A model generated the notes under the pieces. That model had not been told where the DNA came from. It was given only the letters and a program-made list of their open reading frames with translations, and made no database searches. A stretch of DNA of 64,000 bases from Sandaracinaceae bacterium (GTDB lineage: Bacteria > Myxococcota_A > Polyangia > Polyangiales > Houyiibacteriaceae), in NCBI GenBank assembly GCA_020633055.1, contig JACKEJ010000007.1:62001-126000 (forward strand), in the 5' to 3' direction. The translations under genes and the position numbers were made by a program. Every line of letters begins with the position of its first letter. Position 1 is the stretch's first letter. Positions 6,975 to 15,192 of the stretch are shown here, in pieces.

Positions 6975-8725
6975 ACGCGCCGGCCGCGGAGCCACGTGTA
7001 GCACGTTTGGCACACGCGCTGCGCATCGGATTGGGCGCTTCGGAAGAGACGGTACGCACCGAGCTTGCCATGCCGACGGACACCGACGACCGCGACGTTG
7101 CGCACACGCTCGTCCAGATCCTCTCGGCGTGTCACGCCGCGGCCATCATCGAACCAGTCGAGCGACGCTCCGACACGCCACCCGCCATCAGCGCCTCGCC
7201 CGCCGACTCCTCCTTCATGGGTCAGGTGATGTCCCCTGCGGGCTCTGCCATCGTCGTGGCAGACATGACCGACGAGGGCACGTTGCTCGCGCTCGCGCGG
7301 GGGGGGACGCTGGCGCAGCGACGCGCGGCGCTGGCGAGACTCGCGGACCTCGTCGACTACCGCGCGCTCTCGGCCGAGCACCTGCGCATCGTGGCGGAGG
7401 GGGTCGCGCAGAACCGAGACGTCGAGCTGGCGTACGAGGTGGCGGCGGTGCGTGCGCGCCTCCAGGGGGGCGGGCGAGCCGCGAGGGCGGAGCGTGAAGC
7501 CTGGGAGCGCCTCGTGGAGCAGTTGGTGGCCGACATCGCGCGGTTCTGGGACGGTCAGCTGGAGCACGAGCCGCTCGGGCGTCTCCCGGGCAGCGACCGA
7601 GCTCAGGTGTTCCTGCGAACTCGCGACCTACCAGACGCCGTGGTCGCGCACATCAGTGCGCTGGCAGAGGGCACCGACGGCTTGCTCGGGGCCCTCGAGC
7701 GACGAGAGGTGTTGGCCGCGTTGCGGCACGCAGCCGACGCGCGCCTCGTCCCCGCGTTGGTCAACGTGCTCCACGCTGGAGGCGATGCGCTGGTGCGAGA
7801 GGCAGCGCGGGCGCTGGGCCGCATCGACGATCCTCGCGTTGCGCCCGCACTGCGTGCCGCGTTCGACCGCACCGCGGTGGACGCCACTCACCTCGTCGTG
7901 GCCTCCGCGCTCGCGCTGGCGGGGGACATGCGTGGTGCACAAGAAGCAGCCGAGGCGCTCACTCGCGGGGAGCCGTCCCTCGTGCCCTTCGTGCTCGAGG
8001 CGCTCGAGTCGTTGGGGGACCGCGAGCAAGGCGATGCCCTGTGCGCCTACCTGGACGCACCCGATCCGTCGCTGCGTGTGCGCGCGTGTCGAACGCTGGC
8101 GCGGGTCGCGGACGGCCGCGTCCTGGCGCAGCTGGACGCGCACCGCCGGGCGAGCAAGGTCTCCGCGGAGCGGGCCGAGTTGGAGGAGGCCATCGACGCC
8201 ATCGTGGCGCGCATGGAGCTGCGTGGGGAGGAGGCCATCGTACCGGACCCCGCTGAGACCCGAGATGCCGCGGTGGCCCCGCTGGCGTCGCGCGCGCCCT
8301 TCCGGCAGCGCATGCGCGCGTACTGGAACAACCTGGTGGGGACGCTGTGGCTGGCGTTCGGGGCCGTGGGGCGCGCGACCGCGCGCTTCGAGACCGCGTC
8401 GCAACAGCGACCGGGTTGGGCTCAGCCGCTCGTGTCGATGGGGCTCGCGTTCGTCAGGCGCAAGGAGTACGCGCAGGCGCTCAACGCGTTCCGACGTGCG
8501 CTGACCGCCGAACGGCAGCGCGTGGAGCGCAACCCGCTCGTGGTCGGGCCAGTGGCGCGTGCCTTCTTGCGCCGTGCCGAGGAGGTGGAGCGGGACGGGC
8601 GCCACGAGATCGCGCGCGGCCTCGTGATCGAAGCGCTGTCCCTGGATCTCCGGCGCGCCCCTTCGGAGGTCCGCTTCGAGCTGCATCGGCTGGGCGATGC
8701 GCTGGGCCGGAGGCTCGGCGAGTGA
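6971..8725 (+). CDS. HEAT-repeat and TPR-repeat protein
   Basis: 584 residues, GTG start overlapping the preceding stop (GTGA). An N-terminal region of unknown structure (~1-230) is followed by HEAT-like helical repeats (~235-420; for example LVPALVNVLHAGGDALVREA, ALGRIDDPRVAPALRAAF, LDAPDPSLRVRACRTLARVAD). A C-terminal TPR-like segment (~455-560) includes LVSMGLAFVRRKEYAQALN and ALNAFRRALTAERQ. Such solenoids are protein-protein scaffolds. No enzymatic motif or signal sequence is seen, so it should be cytoplasmic. It is coupled by overlap on both sides, between the acidic protein and another unknown protein, suggesting the three act in one complex. Function unknown. Confidence 0.75.
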   Translation: MNAPAAEPRVARLAHALRIGLGASEETVRTELAMPTDTDDRDVAHTLVQILSACHAAAIIEPVERRSDTPPAISASPADSSFMGQVMSPAGSAIVVADMTDEGTLLALARGGTLAQRRAALARLADLVDYRALSAEHLRIVAEGVAQNRDVELAYEVAAVRARLQGGGRAARAEREAWERLVEQLVADIARFWDGQLEHEPLGRLPGSDRAQVFLRTRDLPDAVVAHISALAEGTDGLLGALERREVLAALRHAADARLVPALVNVLHAGGDALVREAARALGRIDDPRVAPALRAAFDRTAVDATHLVVASALALAGDMRGAQEAAEALTRGEPSLVPFVLEALESLGDREQGDALCAYLDAPDPSLRVRACRTLARVADGRVLAQLDAHRRASKVSAERAELEEAIDAIVARMELRGEEAIVPDPAETRDAAVAPLASRAPFRQRMRAYWNNLVGTLWLAFGAVGRATARFETASQQRPGWAQPLVSMGLAFVRRKEYAQALNAFRRALTAERQRVERNPLVVGPVARAFLRRAEEVERDGRHEIARGLVIEALSLDLRRAPSEVRFELHRLGDALGRRLGE

Positions 8726-9954
8726 GCGAGAGAGAGCCCCCTCGGGACGACTCGCAGCGTCTTCGGGGAGCCCTGCGCCGGGCGTTGCTCGAGGTGGAGG
8801 TCGACGGTCAGCGGGGCTGGGTCACCATCACGGTCGGGCCGGGCCCAGCGCAGGTGCGCGCGATCTCGGAGGATGGGGACGAGGGTGGACCGCTGGTGGA
8901 GGCGGCCCTCGAGGCGCTCGGTTTCGGCGATCCGAGCGGCGCACTCCTCGGACCCCAAGCGTCACAGCCACCAGGACTGCGGCGCGAGTCGCTCTTGCCG
9001 CAAGGCGACGCGCGAGTGGACGCACCTCTCTCGACGGCGGGGGTCGCCTTCGAGGATCTCGTCACCGCGATCGTGCGCGTGGGTCTCGACGAGGCATTGG
9101 AGGCGCCATCGGTGGAGGCGGCGCGCGAGCGTCTGCTGTCCGCCTGTGCCGCCCCGGCCCCTTTGGGTCTGGCGCGCTTCCTCGGGCGGCTGCGCGCCGG
9201 TCTCGCGGAGCGTGATCCCGTCACCGTGACGCGCCTGCTTGACGAGGCGTCCCGCTTCGCGAGCGCTGCGCGGCAGCGGGCGCCGAGCCCGACGGATCTG
9301 AAGCGCATCCAGATCATGCTCGGCCCCGGCCGCGACGGGGTGTCCAGCGTGTCGGACTGCGTCCTGGTGGAGTTGTCGAGAGAGTGGGTGGCGGGAGTCG
9401 AACGGCACAGCGTGGAGCGGCGACTGTTGGTGGACTCGCGCTCGGGCGAGCTGTTGGTCGAGTGCCGCCTGCAGAAAGGGACGGCATCGCTCGGCCCCTG
9501 TCCGCGGGTCTTGCGCGTGGGACTCGCCGAGATCGAGTCCGGCCCCGCCCCGCGCCGCATACACATCCTGCAGTACGAGGTCGGGCACGCGCTCGACGCC
9601 GGCTCGTTCGACAGCATCGCCCAGCACGCCGAGCGGGACCTGTCGGCGCTGCGCGCGCGCTACCAGCGGGACATCAAGCAGTATCCCGGCCTGGCCGAGC
9701 CGCACGCGCTGTTCGCGCCCGCCCGCGTAGACCGCGACCTCGGCCTGCAGCTCTGTGACGCGTCGGGCGACGCCCTGCCGCTGCGTCGCAGAGGCGACGA
9801 GGGACGCAGCGCAGCGCTCGAGCGGGCTTGCGCCGAGGTGTCCCCCGAATGGGTGGTGGGCACGTTGCACGAGCGGCCGGAGGGGCTGGCGCTCGACCCG
9901 TGCGGGGTCGCTCTTCGTCACGACGGTGCCGTGCGCTACCTGCGCTTGCGTTGA
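8722..9954 (+). CDS. Protein of unknown function, coupled to the HEAT/TPR gene
   Basis: 410 residues from the GTG at 8722, which overlaps the upstream stop (GTGA). The reading frame stays open far upstream, but that part lies antisense-like over the HEAT/TPR gene and is rejected. The protein is soluble, with no signal peptide, helix bundle or catalytic motif I can name. The first ~60 residues form a beta-rich segment (GWVTITVGPGPAQVRAI), the middle is helical, and the last third contains VLVELSREWVAGVERHSVE and an Arg-rich region. It is the fourth member of the overlapping set that begins with the uracil-DNA glycosylase. I do not recognise it. Confidence 0.65.
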   Translation: MSEREPPRDDSQRLRGALRRALLEVEVDGQRGWVTITVGPGPAQVRAISEDGDEGGPLVEAALEALGFGDPSGALLGPQASQPPGLRRESLLPQGDARVDAPLSTAGVAFEDLVTAIVRVGLDEALEAPSVEAARERLLSACAAPAPLGLARFLGRLRAGLAERDPVTVTRLLDEASRFASAARQRAPSPTDLKRIQIMLGPGRDGVSSVSDCVLVELSREWVAGVERHSVERRLLVDSRSGELLVECRLQKGTASLGPCPRVLRVGLAEIESGPAPRRIHILQYEVGHALDAGSFDSIAQHAERDLSALRARYQRDIKQYPGLAEPHALFAPARVDRDLGLQLCDASGDALPLRRRGDEGRSAALERACAEVSPEWVVGTLHERPEGLALDPCGVALRHDGAVRYLRLR

Positions 9955-10012
9955 GTCCGACCGCGTCCGAGCGGCGTTGCCCTCCACCCCCGGGTCTGGC
10001 ACCTTCGCGGCG

Positions 10013-10570
10013 ATGCTCACGTCGCCGTCCGCCTCCACCCCTCGCGCTCCACGGGCGCACGCTCCGAGCACGGACGCGTCGTTCGCTCGCGCCACCCAGC
10101 GGTCGAGCGCCTTGTTGCTCGTCGCGGCTGTCCTCGCCGTGTCGGGGGGGACCGCCCTCTGCGCGTGCGGCGGTACCACCCCTGGCGCACCGTTCCGTCG
10201 CGCCAAGCTCGCTGCCGCGGACGAGTTCGAGTGCGCGCCAGCCGACATCCGTGAGGTGGGCGGGATGGAGTGGACGGGTGGTGCGCGCTACGCGCTGGAG
10301 GCCTGTGGCCATCGGTACACGTACGAGTGCGACGAGGCGTCCTGCACGCGCGCGTGCGACTACGTCCCAGTCGCGTCGTCGTTCACCGGCGACGGCCCGC
10401 CGGAAGGAGAACACGGGGAGTTCGTCAAGCGGTGGGCCTCGGCCGAGTTCGGTTGTGACGACATCCGGCAGGTGTCCCGCGCCTCGGGCCGCTACACGCT
10501 CTCCGTGTGCGGCCAGGAGGTCGTGTACGACTGCGACGAAGACGAGGGCTGCGCGCGGCGCTGCGACTGA
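10013..10570 (+). CDS. Lipoprotein with duplicated cysteine-rich module
   Basis: 185 residues, ATG at 10013. After a positively charged start, a hydrophobic stretch (SSALLLVAAVLAVSGG) leads to LCAC, a plausible lipoprotein cleavage site, so the mature protein would be lipid-anchored. The rest is two copies of one ~55-residue module: a Phe/Glu-rich start with a Cys (DEFECAPADIREV / AEFGCDDIRQVSR), a Tyr-x-x-x-x-C-G core (YALEACGHRYTYEC / YTLSVCGQEVVYDC) and a C-terminal Cys pair (CTRACDY / CARRCD). Each module has five or so cysteines that probably form disulfides outside the cytoplasm. Modules of this look are common in myxobacterial secretomes and have no assigned function. It lies between the coupled operon and the methylase gene. 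Confidence 0.7.
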   Translation: MLTSPSASTPRAPRAHAPSTDASFARATQRSSALLLVAAVLAVSGGTALCACGGTTPGAPFRRAKLAAADEFECAPADIREVGGMEWTGGARYALEACGHRYTYECDEASCTRACDYVPVASSFTGDGPPEGEHGEFVKRWASAEFGCDDIRQVSRASGRYTLSVCGQEVVYDCDEDEGCARRCD

Positions 10571-10572
10571 GC

Positions 10573-12432
10573 GTGATCGAGCTGAGTCCATTCGAGCGCG
10601 CCGCTTGGGAGAGCGCCCTGCGCCGCGGCGAAGCGTGGCGTGAGCGCGCCGAGGCACGGCGTCTGCGCGGGGTCGTTCACACCCCCCCAGAGCTCGCGCG
10701 CGCGATGGCGGAGCGCACGCACGTGGCGCTCACCTCCCTGGGGATGCCGGGCGGGGTCGCCGACCCGCGGGTGCACTTGGTGGACCCCAGCTGCGGCACG
10801 GGGACGTTCCTGGCGGCGGCAGCCCACGTCGCCGCGCGCGAAGCGCCAGGTTTCCGGCCGTTCCGTGTGAGCGGCTGGGACGTGGACGACGACGCGTTGC
10901 GTGACGCCGCGGCGGCGCTCGGCGGCGCGTTCGACGGCGTACCCATCGCGCTCGCGGCGCAGGACACGCTCGGAAGTCACGTGGAGCCGCCACCCGATGG
11001 GTGCGTGGCCATCCTCGGGAACCCACCCTGGGCGGCGCGCTCCGAGAACCGCGGGGATGCCGGCATCGAGGCTCTGCTGGAGGACTTTCGCTGCGACATG
11101 CACGGTGAGCGCCTGTCGGAGCGCAAGCTGGGCGTGCTGTCCGACACCTACGTGCGCTTCCTGCGCTGGGCTTGCGAGGCCGTGCGCATGGCCCCGCGCG
11201 GTGGTGTGGTGTCGCTGGTCATGAACGGGTCGTTCCTCGACGGACCGGTGCACCGCGGCCTCCGCGCCGCCTTGTGTCGCTGGTTCGACGGGGTGTCCAT
11301 ATGGGACCTGGGGGGCAGCGCGCTCGTGGCGCGCGAGGCGGGCCGTGACGACAACGTCTTCGGTGTGCGCCCGGGGGTCGCGGTGCTCACGGCGTGGACT
11401 CACGGGGGGGAGACCCCGCCGCGCGTGCGCGCGCGCGCCTCCACGTGGCGCGTCCGCGGCTCGGTCGAGCAGAAGTGGGCAGCGCTCTCCGACTGGGCGA
11501 CGGGGGAGGGCTCGTTCTTCACGCCCTGCGCACCCTTGTACCGCCTCTCGGAGAGCGCGGGTCACAGCTGGCCCGCAGGGTACGTCGACCTGCCCGTCCT
11601 CATGCCGTTTCATCAGGAGGGGGTCCAGACCAACCGCGACGACGTCGTGGTGGACCGTGATCCCGACCGCCTGCGCGATCGGCTCGAGCGGTTCATCGCA
11701 GGGTCCGAAGACGCGGACCTCGGCCCCGCGCTGGCGGAGCGCCAGCACTACGCGCCCGAGAAGGCACGTGCGGCCGTCCGCGCCGCCTGGACTTCCGATC
11801 CCGAGCGCTGCGTGCAGCCCATCGCGTACCGCCCGTTCGACCCAGCGTACTTCGTGCCCATCGCGCCGCTGTGCCATCGGCCGCGTACCAGCCTGATCGA
11901 GGCCATGCAGCGGAGCGAGCTCGCGCTCGTGACGGTGCGCAAGGACCGCGGTGAGCGGCCGTGGGCGCACGCCATGGCCGTGCGCCACGTGCCCGACAAC
12001 TGCCTCTTGTCGTCGCGATCCAGCTGTCGCGCGCGCGCGTTTCCGACACACCAGCCGGACGGCACCTCGAACCTCGACCCAGAGGCGCTCGGCGCGTGGG
12101 CGGCGGCTCTACCCACCTCGCCGGGTCCACGTCAGGTGGTCGCGTGGGTGTTGCTCTGGCTCATGGCGCCCGCGTATCAGCAGCGCTTCGACGCCCTGTT
12201 GAAGGGGGACTATCCGGCCATCCCGGGTCCGCGAGACACCTCCGAATGGGAGGAGGGAACGCGGCTGGGCGAGGACCTGATCGCCCTCTGCCTGCAGGAC
12301 CGGCACACCAAGCTGCCCGAGCACACGGAGGTCGGCCATCACCGCGAGGTGCGCTCACCGTGGGGCTTCGAGCGCGCACTGTCGGCGGCGAGCGCGTTCG
12401 TCGAGCTGCGCTTCCGCGCCGAGGGTGTGTGA
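10573..12432 (+). CDS. Type ISP/IIG-like N6-adenine DNA methyltransferase, stand-alone
   Basis: 619 residues from a GTG two bases after the preceding stop; the start could vary by a few codons. Motif I is DPSCGTGTFL (residue ~70) and motif IV is GNPPW (~149), defining a gamma-class N6-adenine methyltransferase. An N-terminal helical part precedes it. The C-terminal 300 residues carry features of the type ISP target-recognition region, including PIAYRPFDPAYFVP (the YRPFD signature) and a later SSRSSCRARAF segment. Full type ISP enzymes are ~1500 residues with an N-terminal nuclease and helicase; those parts are absent here, and neither a nuclease nor a helicase gene is adjacent. It should therefore methylate DNA without cutting it, or work with partners encoded elsewhere. 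Confidence 0.8.
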   Translation: MIELSPFERAAWESALRRGEAWRERAEARRLRGVVHTPPELARAMAERTHVALTSLGMPGGVADPRVHLVDPSCGTGTFLAAAAHVAAREAPGFRPFRVSGWDVDDDALRDAAAALGGAFDGVPIALAAQDTLGSHVEPPPDGCVAILGNPPWAARSENRGDAGIEALLEDFRCDMHGERLSERKLGVLSDTYVRFLRWACEAVRMAPRGGVVSLVMNGSFLDGPVHRGLRAALCRWFDGVSIWDLGGSALVAREAGRDDNVFGVRPGVAVLTAWTHGGETPPRVRARASTWRVRGSVEQKWAALSDWATGEGSFFTPCAPLYRLSESAGHSWPAGYVDLPVLMPFHQEGVQTNRDDVVVDRDPDRLRDRLERFIAGSEDADLGPALAERQHYAPEKARAAVRAAWTSDPERCVQPIAYRPFDPAYFVPIAPLCHRPRTSLIEAMQRSELALVTVRKDRGERPWAHAMAVRHVPDNCLLSSRSSCRARAFPTHQPDGTSNLDPEALGAWAAALPTSPGPRQVVAWVLLWLMAPAYQQRFDALLKGDYPAIPGPRDTSEWEEGTRLGEDLIALCLQDRHTKLPEHTEVGHHREVRSPWGFERALSAASAFVELRFRAEGV

Positions 12433-12502
12433 GGCGCCGACCCCTCTTCGCGCGTGGCCGATTGACGGACGGCATGGCCTCACATAGCGTATCGTTTCCG
12501 TC

Positions 12503-13660
12503 GTGCTGAGCTCCGAGCGAAAATCGAGTATTTCCGTGCGATTGCGTCGTGCCCCGACGCAATACAAGCCGGTCTCGCGCATCGCCGTGGGGGGCATGGC
12601 GGAGGTCTGGCGTGGCACCGCCACGTTCGAGAATGGTGATGAGTACCCCGTCGCCATCAAGCGCGTGCTCCCCCACATCACGGACCCGCTGTTTCGAGCG
12701 ATGTTCAAGGACGAGGCGCGGCTGGGCATGACCCTGCGGCACGCCAACATCGTGCCGGTCTACGACGCACGCGACATCGGGGGCACCTACCTGATGATCA
12801 TGGAGCTCGTGGACGGCGACTCTCTCAAGGGTCTGCTGGACCGCGCGTTCGAGGCAGGGCGCCCGATGCCGGAACCGACCGCGCTCTACATCGCCCAACA
12901 GCTCGCAGCCGGCCTCGCGTACGCGCACACCGCCGTGGACACACAGGGGCGACCGATGAACATCATCCATCGCGACGTGTCGCCCCACAACCTCCTGCTC
13001 GGCAAGAACGGCGTCGTGAAGCTCACGGACTTCGGCCTCGCCGACGCCTCCGACAACAGCGCGCTCGCCGAGGGCATGATCGGGGGCAAGTTCGGTTATC
13101 TGGCGCCCGAGATCGTGCGACAAGAGCCGCACGGTCAGCCGGTGGACGTGTTCGCGTTGGGTGTCATCCTGTGGGAGATGCTGGCCGGCCGCCGGCTGTT
13201 CCACGGGCGCGACGACGCCGAGACCGTACGCAAAGTGGCCGCCTGTGAGGTGCCTCCGCTGCCGGCCATCAACCCCCGCGTGAGTCAAGCGGTCGACGAG
13301 CTCGTACGGCACACGCTCCAGTCGCAGCCGGTCAACCGCATCCCCACCGCCGCGGACTTCGTCGATGAGGCCACCGGGCTCCTCGGCCGCATCGACGGAG
13401 AGGTGGGCCCCAAAGACGTGCAGCTGCTGATGGGGCTCCACGCCGTCATGAAGGCGCGCAAGACCGAAGCCCGCTCGGCGGCATCGCTCCAGGAAGAGAT
13501 GGACGTCGCGCAGATGTTGGCGGGCGAGCTGGACGCCTTCGCGGCGGCTCAGCAGGGCAAGACGGTGGACCTTGGCGCGCAGCCCCTCGACCCCAACGCC
13601 TTCGGGGTAGCGTCCCTCTTCAGCGGCAGTGGCGTGGGGCCCATCACCCCAAAGCGCTGA
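12503..13660 (+). CDS. Hanks-type serine/threonine protein kinase
   Basis: 385 residues, GTG start at 12503. The kinase domain covers ~20-290: glycine-loop variant IAVGGMAEVWRG, the ATP-anchoring Lys in VAIKRVLPHI, catalytic loop HRDVSPHNLLL and DFG in LTDFGLAD, then LAPEIV and DVFALGVILWEMLAG. The HRDVSPHN form is typical of myxobacterial kinases. The remaining ~95 residues are a charged helical tail without a membrane helix, so the enzyme is probably cytosolic. It stands 70 bases after the DNA methylase and overlaps the convergent DUF1444-like gene by 17 bases at the 3' ends. The substrate is not evident from neighbours. Confidence 0.92.
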   Translation: MLSSERKSSISVRLRRAPTQYKPVSRIAVGGMAEVWRGTATFENGDEYPVAIKRVLPHITDPLFRAMFKDEARLGMTLRHANIVPVYDARDIGGTYLMIMELVDGDSLKGLLDRAFEAGRPMPEPTALYIAQQLAAGLAYAHTAVDTQGRPMNIIHRDVSPHNLLLGKNGVVKLTDFGLADASDNSALAEGMIGGKFGYLAPEIVRQEPHGQPVDVFALGVILWEMLAGRRLFHGRDDAETVRKVAACEVPPLPAINPRVSQAVDELVRHTLQSQPVNRIPTAADFVDEATGLLGRIDGEVGPKDVQLLMGLHAVMKARKTEARSAASLQEEMDVAQMLAGELDAFAAAQQGKTVDLGAQPLDPNAFGVASLFSGSGVGPITPKR

Positions 13661-14831
13661 GCGGCAAGGGCAGCGCCGCGGCGCTGATGGGGTGGGGGGC
13701 CCGCGCCAGCAGGTCGGCTGCGTAATGCGACAGCGCATCGGCGTCCTCGATGGGGGCGAAGACGATGGTGTCGCGGTGCGGGATGACGGCCACGCCAACG
13801 GACGGAAGCAGGGTCTTGGCGAGCGTGATGGCGCTCGGGAGCACGAGCCGCGCGGCGTCGAGGCCATCACCAGACTTGCCCGCGAGCCACGTCCGGGGAC
13901 CGACCTGCAGCGGCTCGAAGCGCACGCGCGCCGAGCGCCGCTCGAGGTTCTGCAGGGACGCGGTCCGAACGCTCTCCACACCGCCCAGCGCGTCCAGCTC
14001 GTCGGCGCGCAGGAACCTCGCGCGGCCTGCGTGTTGTTCGATGAACGCCAGCACCACATCCGCGAACAGGGGCAGGGTCGCCAGACGCACGCCCTCCGGG
14101 AGATCACGCGCGAACGCGCGCGACACCGGGCGCGGCAGCACGCGCGTGAGACAATCCTGCACATCCTGGGCGCTCGCAGCATACGCGCTTGGTGCTTCGG
14201 TCGAGCGGCGCCGCGGGAGCATGGAGACGATGCGGTCCAGGTCGCGGTCCAGCTGCTCGCGCTGTGCTGCCCCTCGAGGCCAGGCGCTGTTCGCGGCGAC
14301 GCGGCGCAGGTCGACCTCCGCACCGTTGCTCAGATGGACCGTGAGTTCGAAGCGTGAGCTGACCTCCGAGGCGTCTCCTGCGCGGCGGAGCGCGGCCTCC
14401 AGCCCCGCCAAGACACCTGCGATGGGACCGTCGCCACGCGCCTCGGCTTCCGCCAGCGCGAGGCTGTCGGCCAGCGCGTGCAGCGGTTCGTCGGCGTCGA
14501 GCGCCGCGTCGATCGCTGCGAACGGGTCGAAGCAACCGTGCGCGCCGAGGAGCACGCGGTGCCGGGTGTCTCGTTGGGCGTGCCCGGGGCCGCCGTGCGC
14601 GTCGAGCACCACCAGCCCGAGGTACGCGCCGGCCTGCTCGACGAAGCGGTCGTCCTCATCGAGGTCGTCGCCTTCGACTTGGTGACAGAAGGCGTCGAGC
14701 GCACGCCCCAAGGCACGCGCGGCGGCCAAGCCGCGGATGGTGGGCTCGATGGCGTGCGCCGCGCAGAAGGCACGCGCCGCCGCTCCGAGCGGACCCGAGC
14801 GATCATCCAGCGCGTCGAGCCACCCCGCCAT
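13644..14831 (-). CDS. DUF1444-like protein of unknown function
   Basis: About 395 residues; translation could begin at the ATG at 14831 or the GTG one codon earlier (14834), which directly abuts the upstream stop. The C-terminal half resembles the DUF1444 family: RTWLAGKSGDGLDAARLVLP, then AVIPHRDTIVFAP, with a preceding region of alternating helices and strands. The N-terminal half contains acidic helices (VEGDDLDEDDRFVEQAGAYLG). No membrane segment is seen. It follows a small membrane protein with zero spacing, so the pair is surely cotranscribed and coupled. The biochemical role of DUF1444 is unknown; assignment to that family is tentative. Confidence 0.65.
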   Translation of the reverse strand: MAGWLDALDDRSGPLGAAARAFCAAHAIEPTIRGLAAARALGRALDAFCHQVEGDDLDEDDRFVEQAGAYLGLVVLDAHGGPGHAQRDTRHRVLLGAHGCFDPFAAIDAALDADEPLHALADSLALAEAEARGDGPIAGVLAGLEAALRRAGDASEVSSRFELTVHLSNGAEVDLRRVAANSAWPRGAAQREQLDRDLDRIVSMLPRRRSTEAPSAYAASAQDVQDCLTRVLPRPVSRAFARDLPEGVRLATLPLFADVVLAFIEQHAGRARFLRADELDALGGVESVRTASLQNLERRSARVRFEPLQVGPRTWLAGKSGDGLDAARLVLPSAITLAKTLLPSVGVAVIPHRDTIVFAPIEDADALSHYAADLLARAPHPISAAALPLPLSALG

Positions 14832-14834
14832 CAC

Positions 14835-15110
14835 TCAGGACGCTTGCATCAGTCCCACGGTGATCGCCCCGGCCAGCAGGACCGCGATGATGCCCAGGAA
14901 GACGAGCGCGCCGCCTCCCGCGTCGGGTTCGCGGTCGTACGGGCTCGCGCTCGCAGCTTCGCCTTCGGTGGGCACGCTCCCGTCGCTCCGACGCTCGATG
15001 GCGTTCGGAGCGTCGGCGATCGCGTCCTGCTCCATGGGGGTCTCGCCGTCGCGCGCCCTGCTGGCGGACGCGGAGGCTCTCTGGGGCTTCTGTAGCTTGC
15101 CTTTGGCCAT
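14835..15110 (-). CDS. Small tail-anchored membrane protein, unknown function
   Basis: 91 residues. The start at 15110 is chosen because GGAGG sits five bases upstream on the minus strand; an in-frame extension to 15230 lacks such a site. A basic N-terminus (MAKGKLQKPQRAS) and ~45 polar, probably disordered residues lead to one hydrophobic helix at the extreme C-terminus (ALVFLGIIAVLLAGAITVGL), giving a tail-anchored topology with the bulk in the cytoplasm. It is immediately followed by the DUF1444-like gene and is divergent from the GTPase gene across ~80 bases. No family recognised. Confidence 0.7.
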   Translation of the reverse strand: MAKGKLQKPQRASASASRARDGETPMEQDAIADAPNAIERRSDGSVPTEGEAASASPYDREPDAGGGALVFLGIIAVLLAGAITVGLMQAS

Positions 15111-15192
15111 CTGCCTCCGGGATAGCACACATTCTTCGCGTGCTCGCACGCGTGCAGCCCGTGCGCTTGCGTTCCGCTCACGCACCAGGATC

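Noticed and set aside
10573..12432. Methylase considered as BREX PglX
   Set aside because: No pglZ, brxC, brxL or other BREX gene around; C-terminus has the ISP YRPFD feature.
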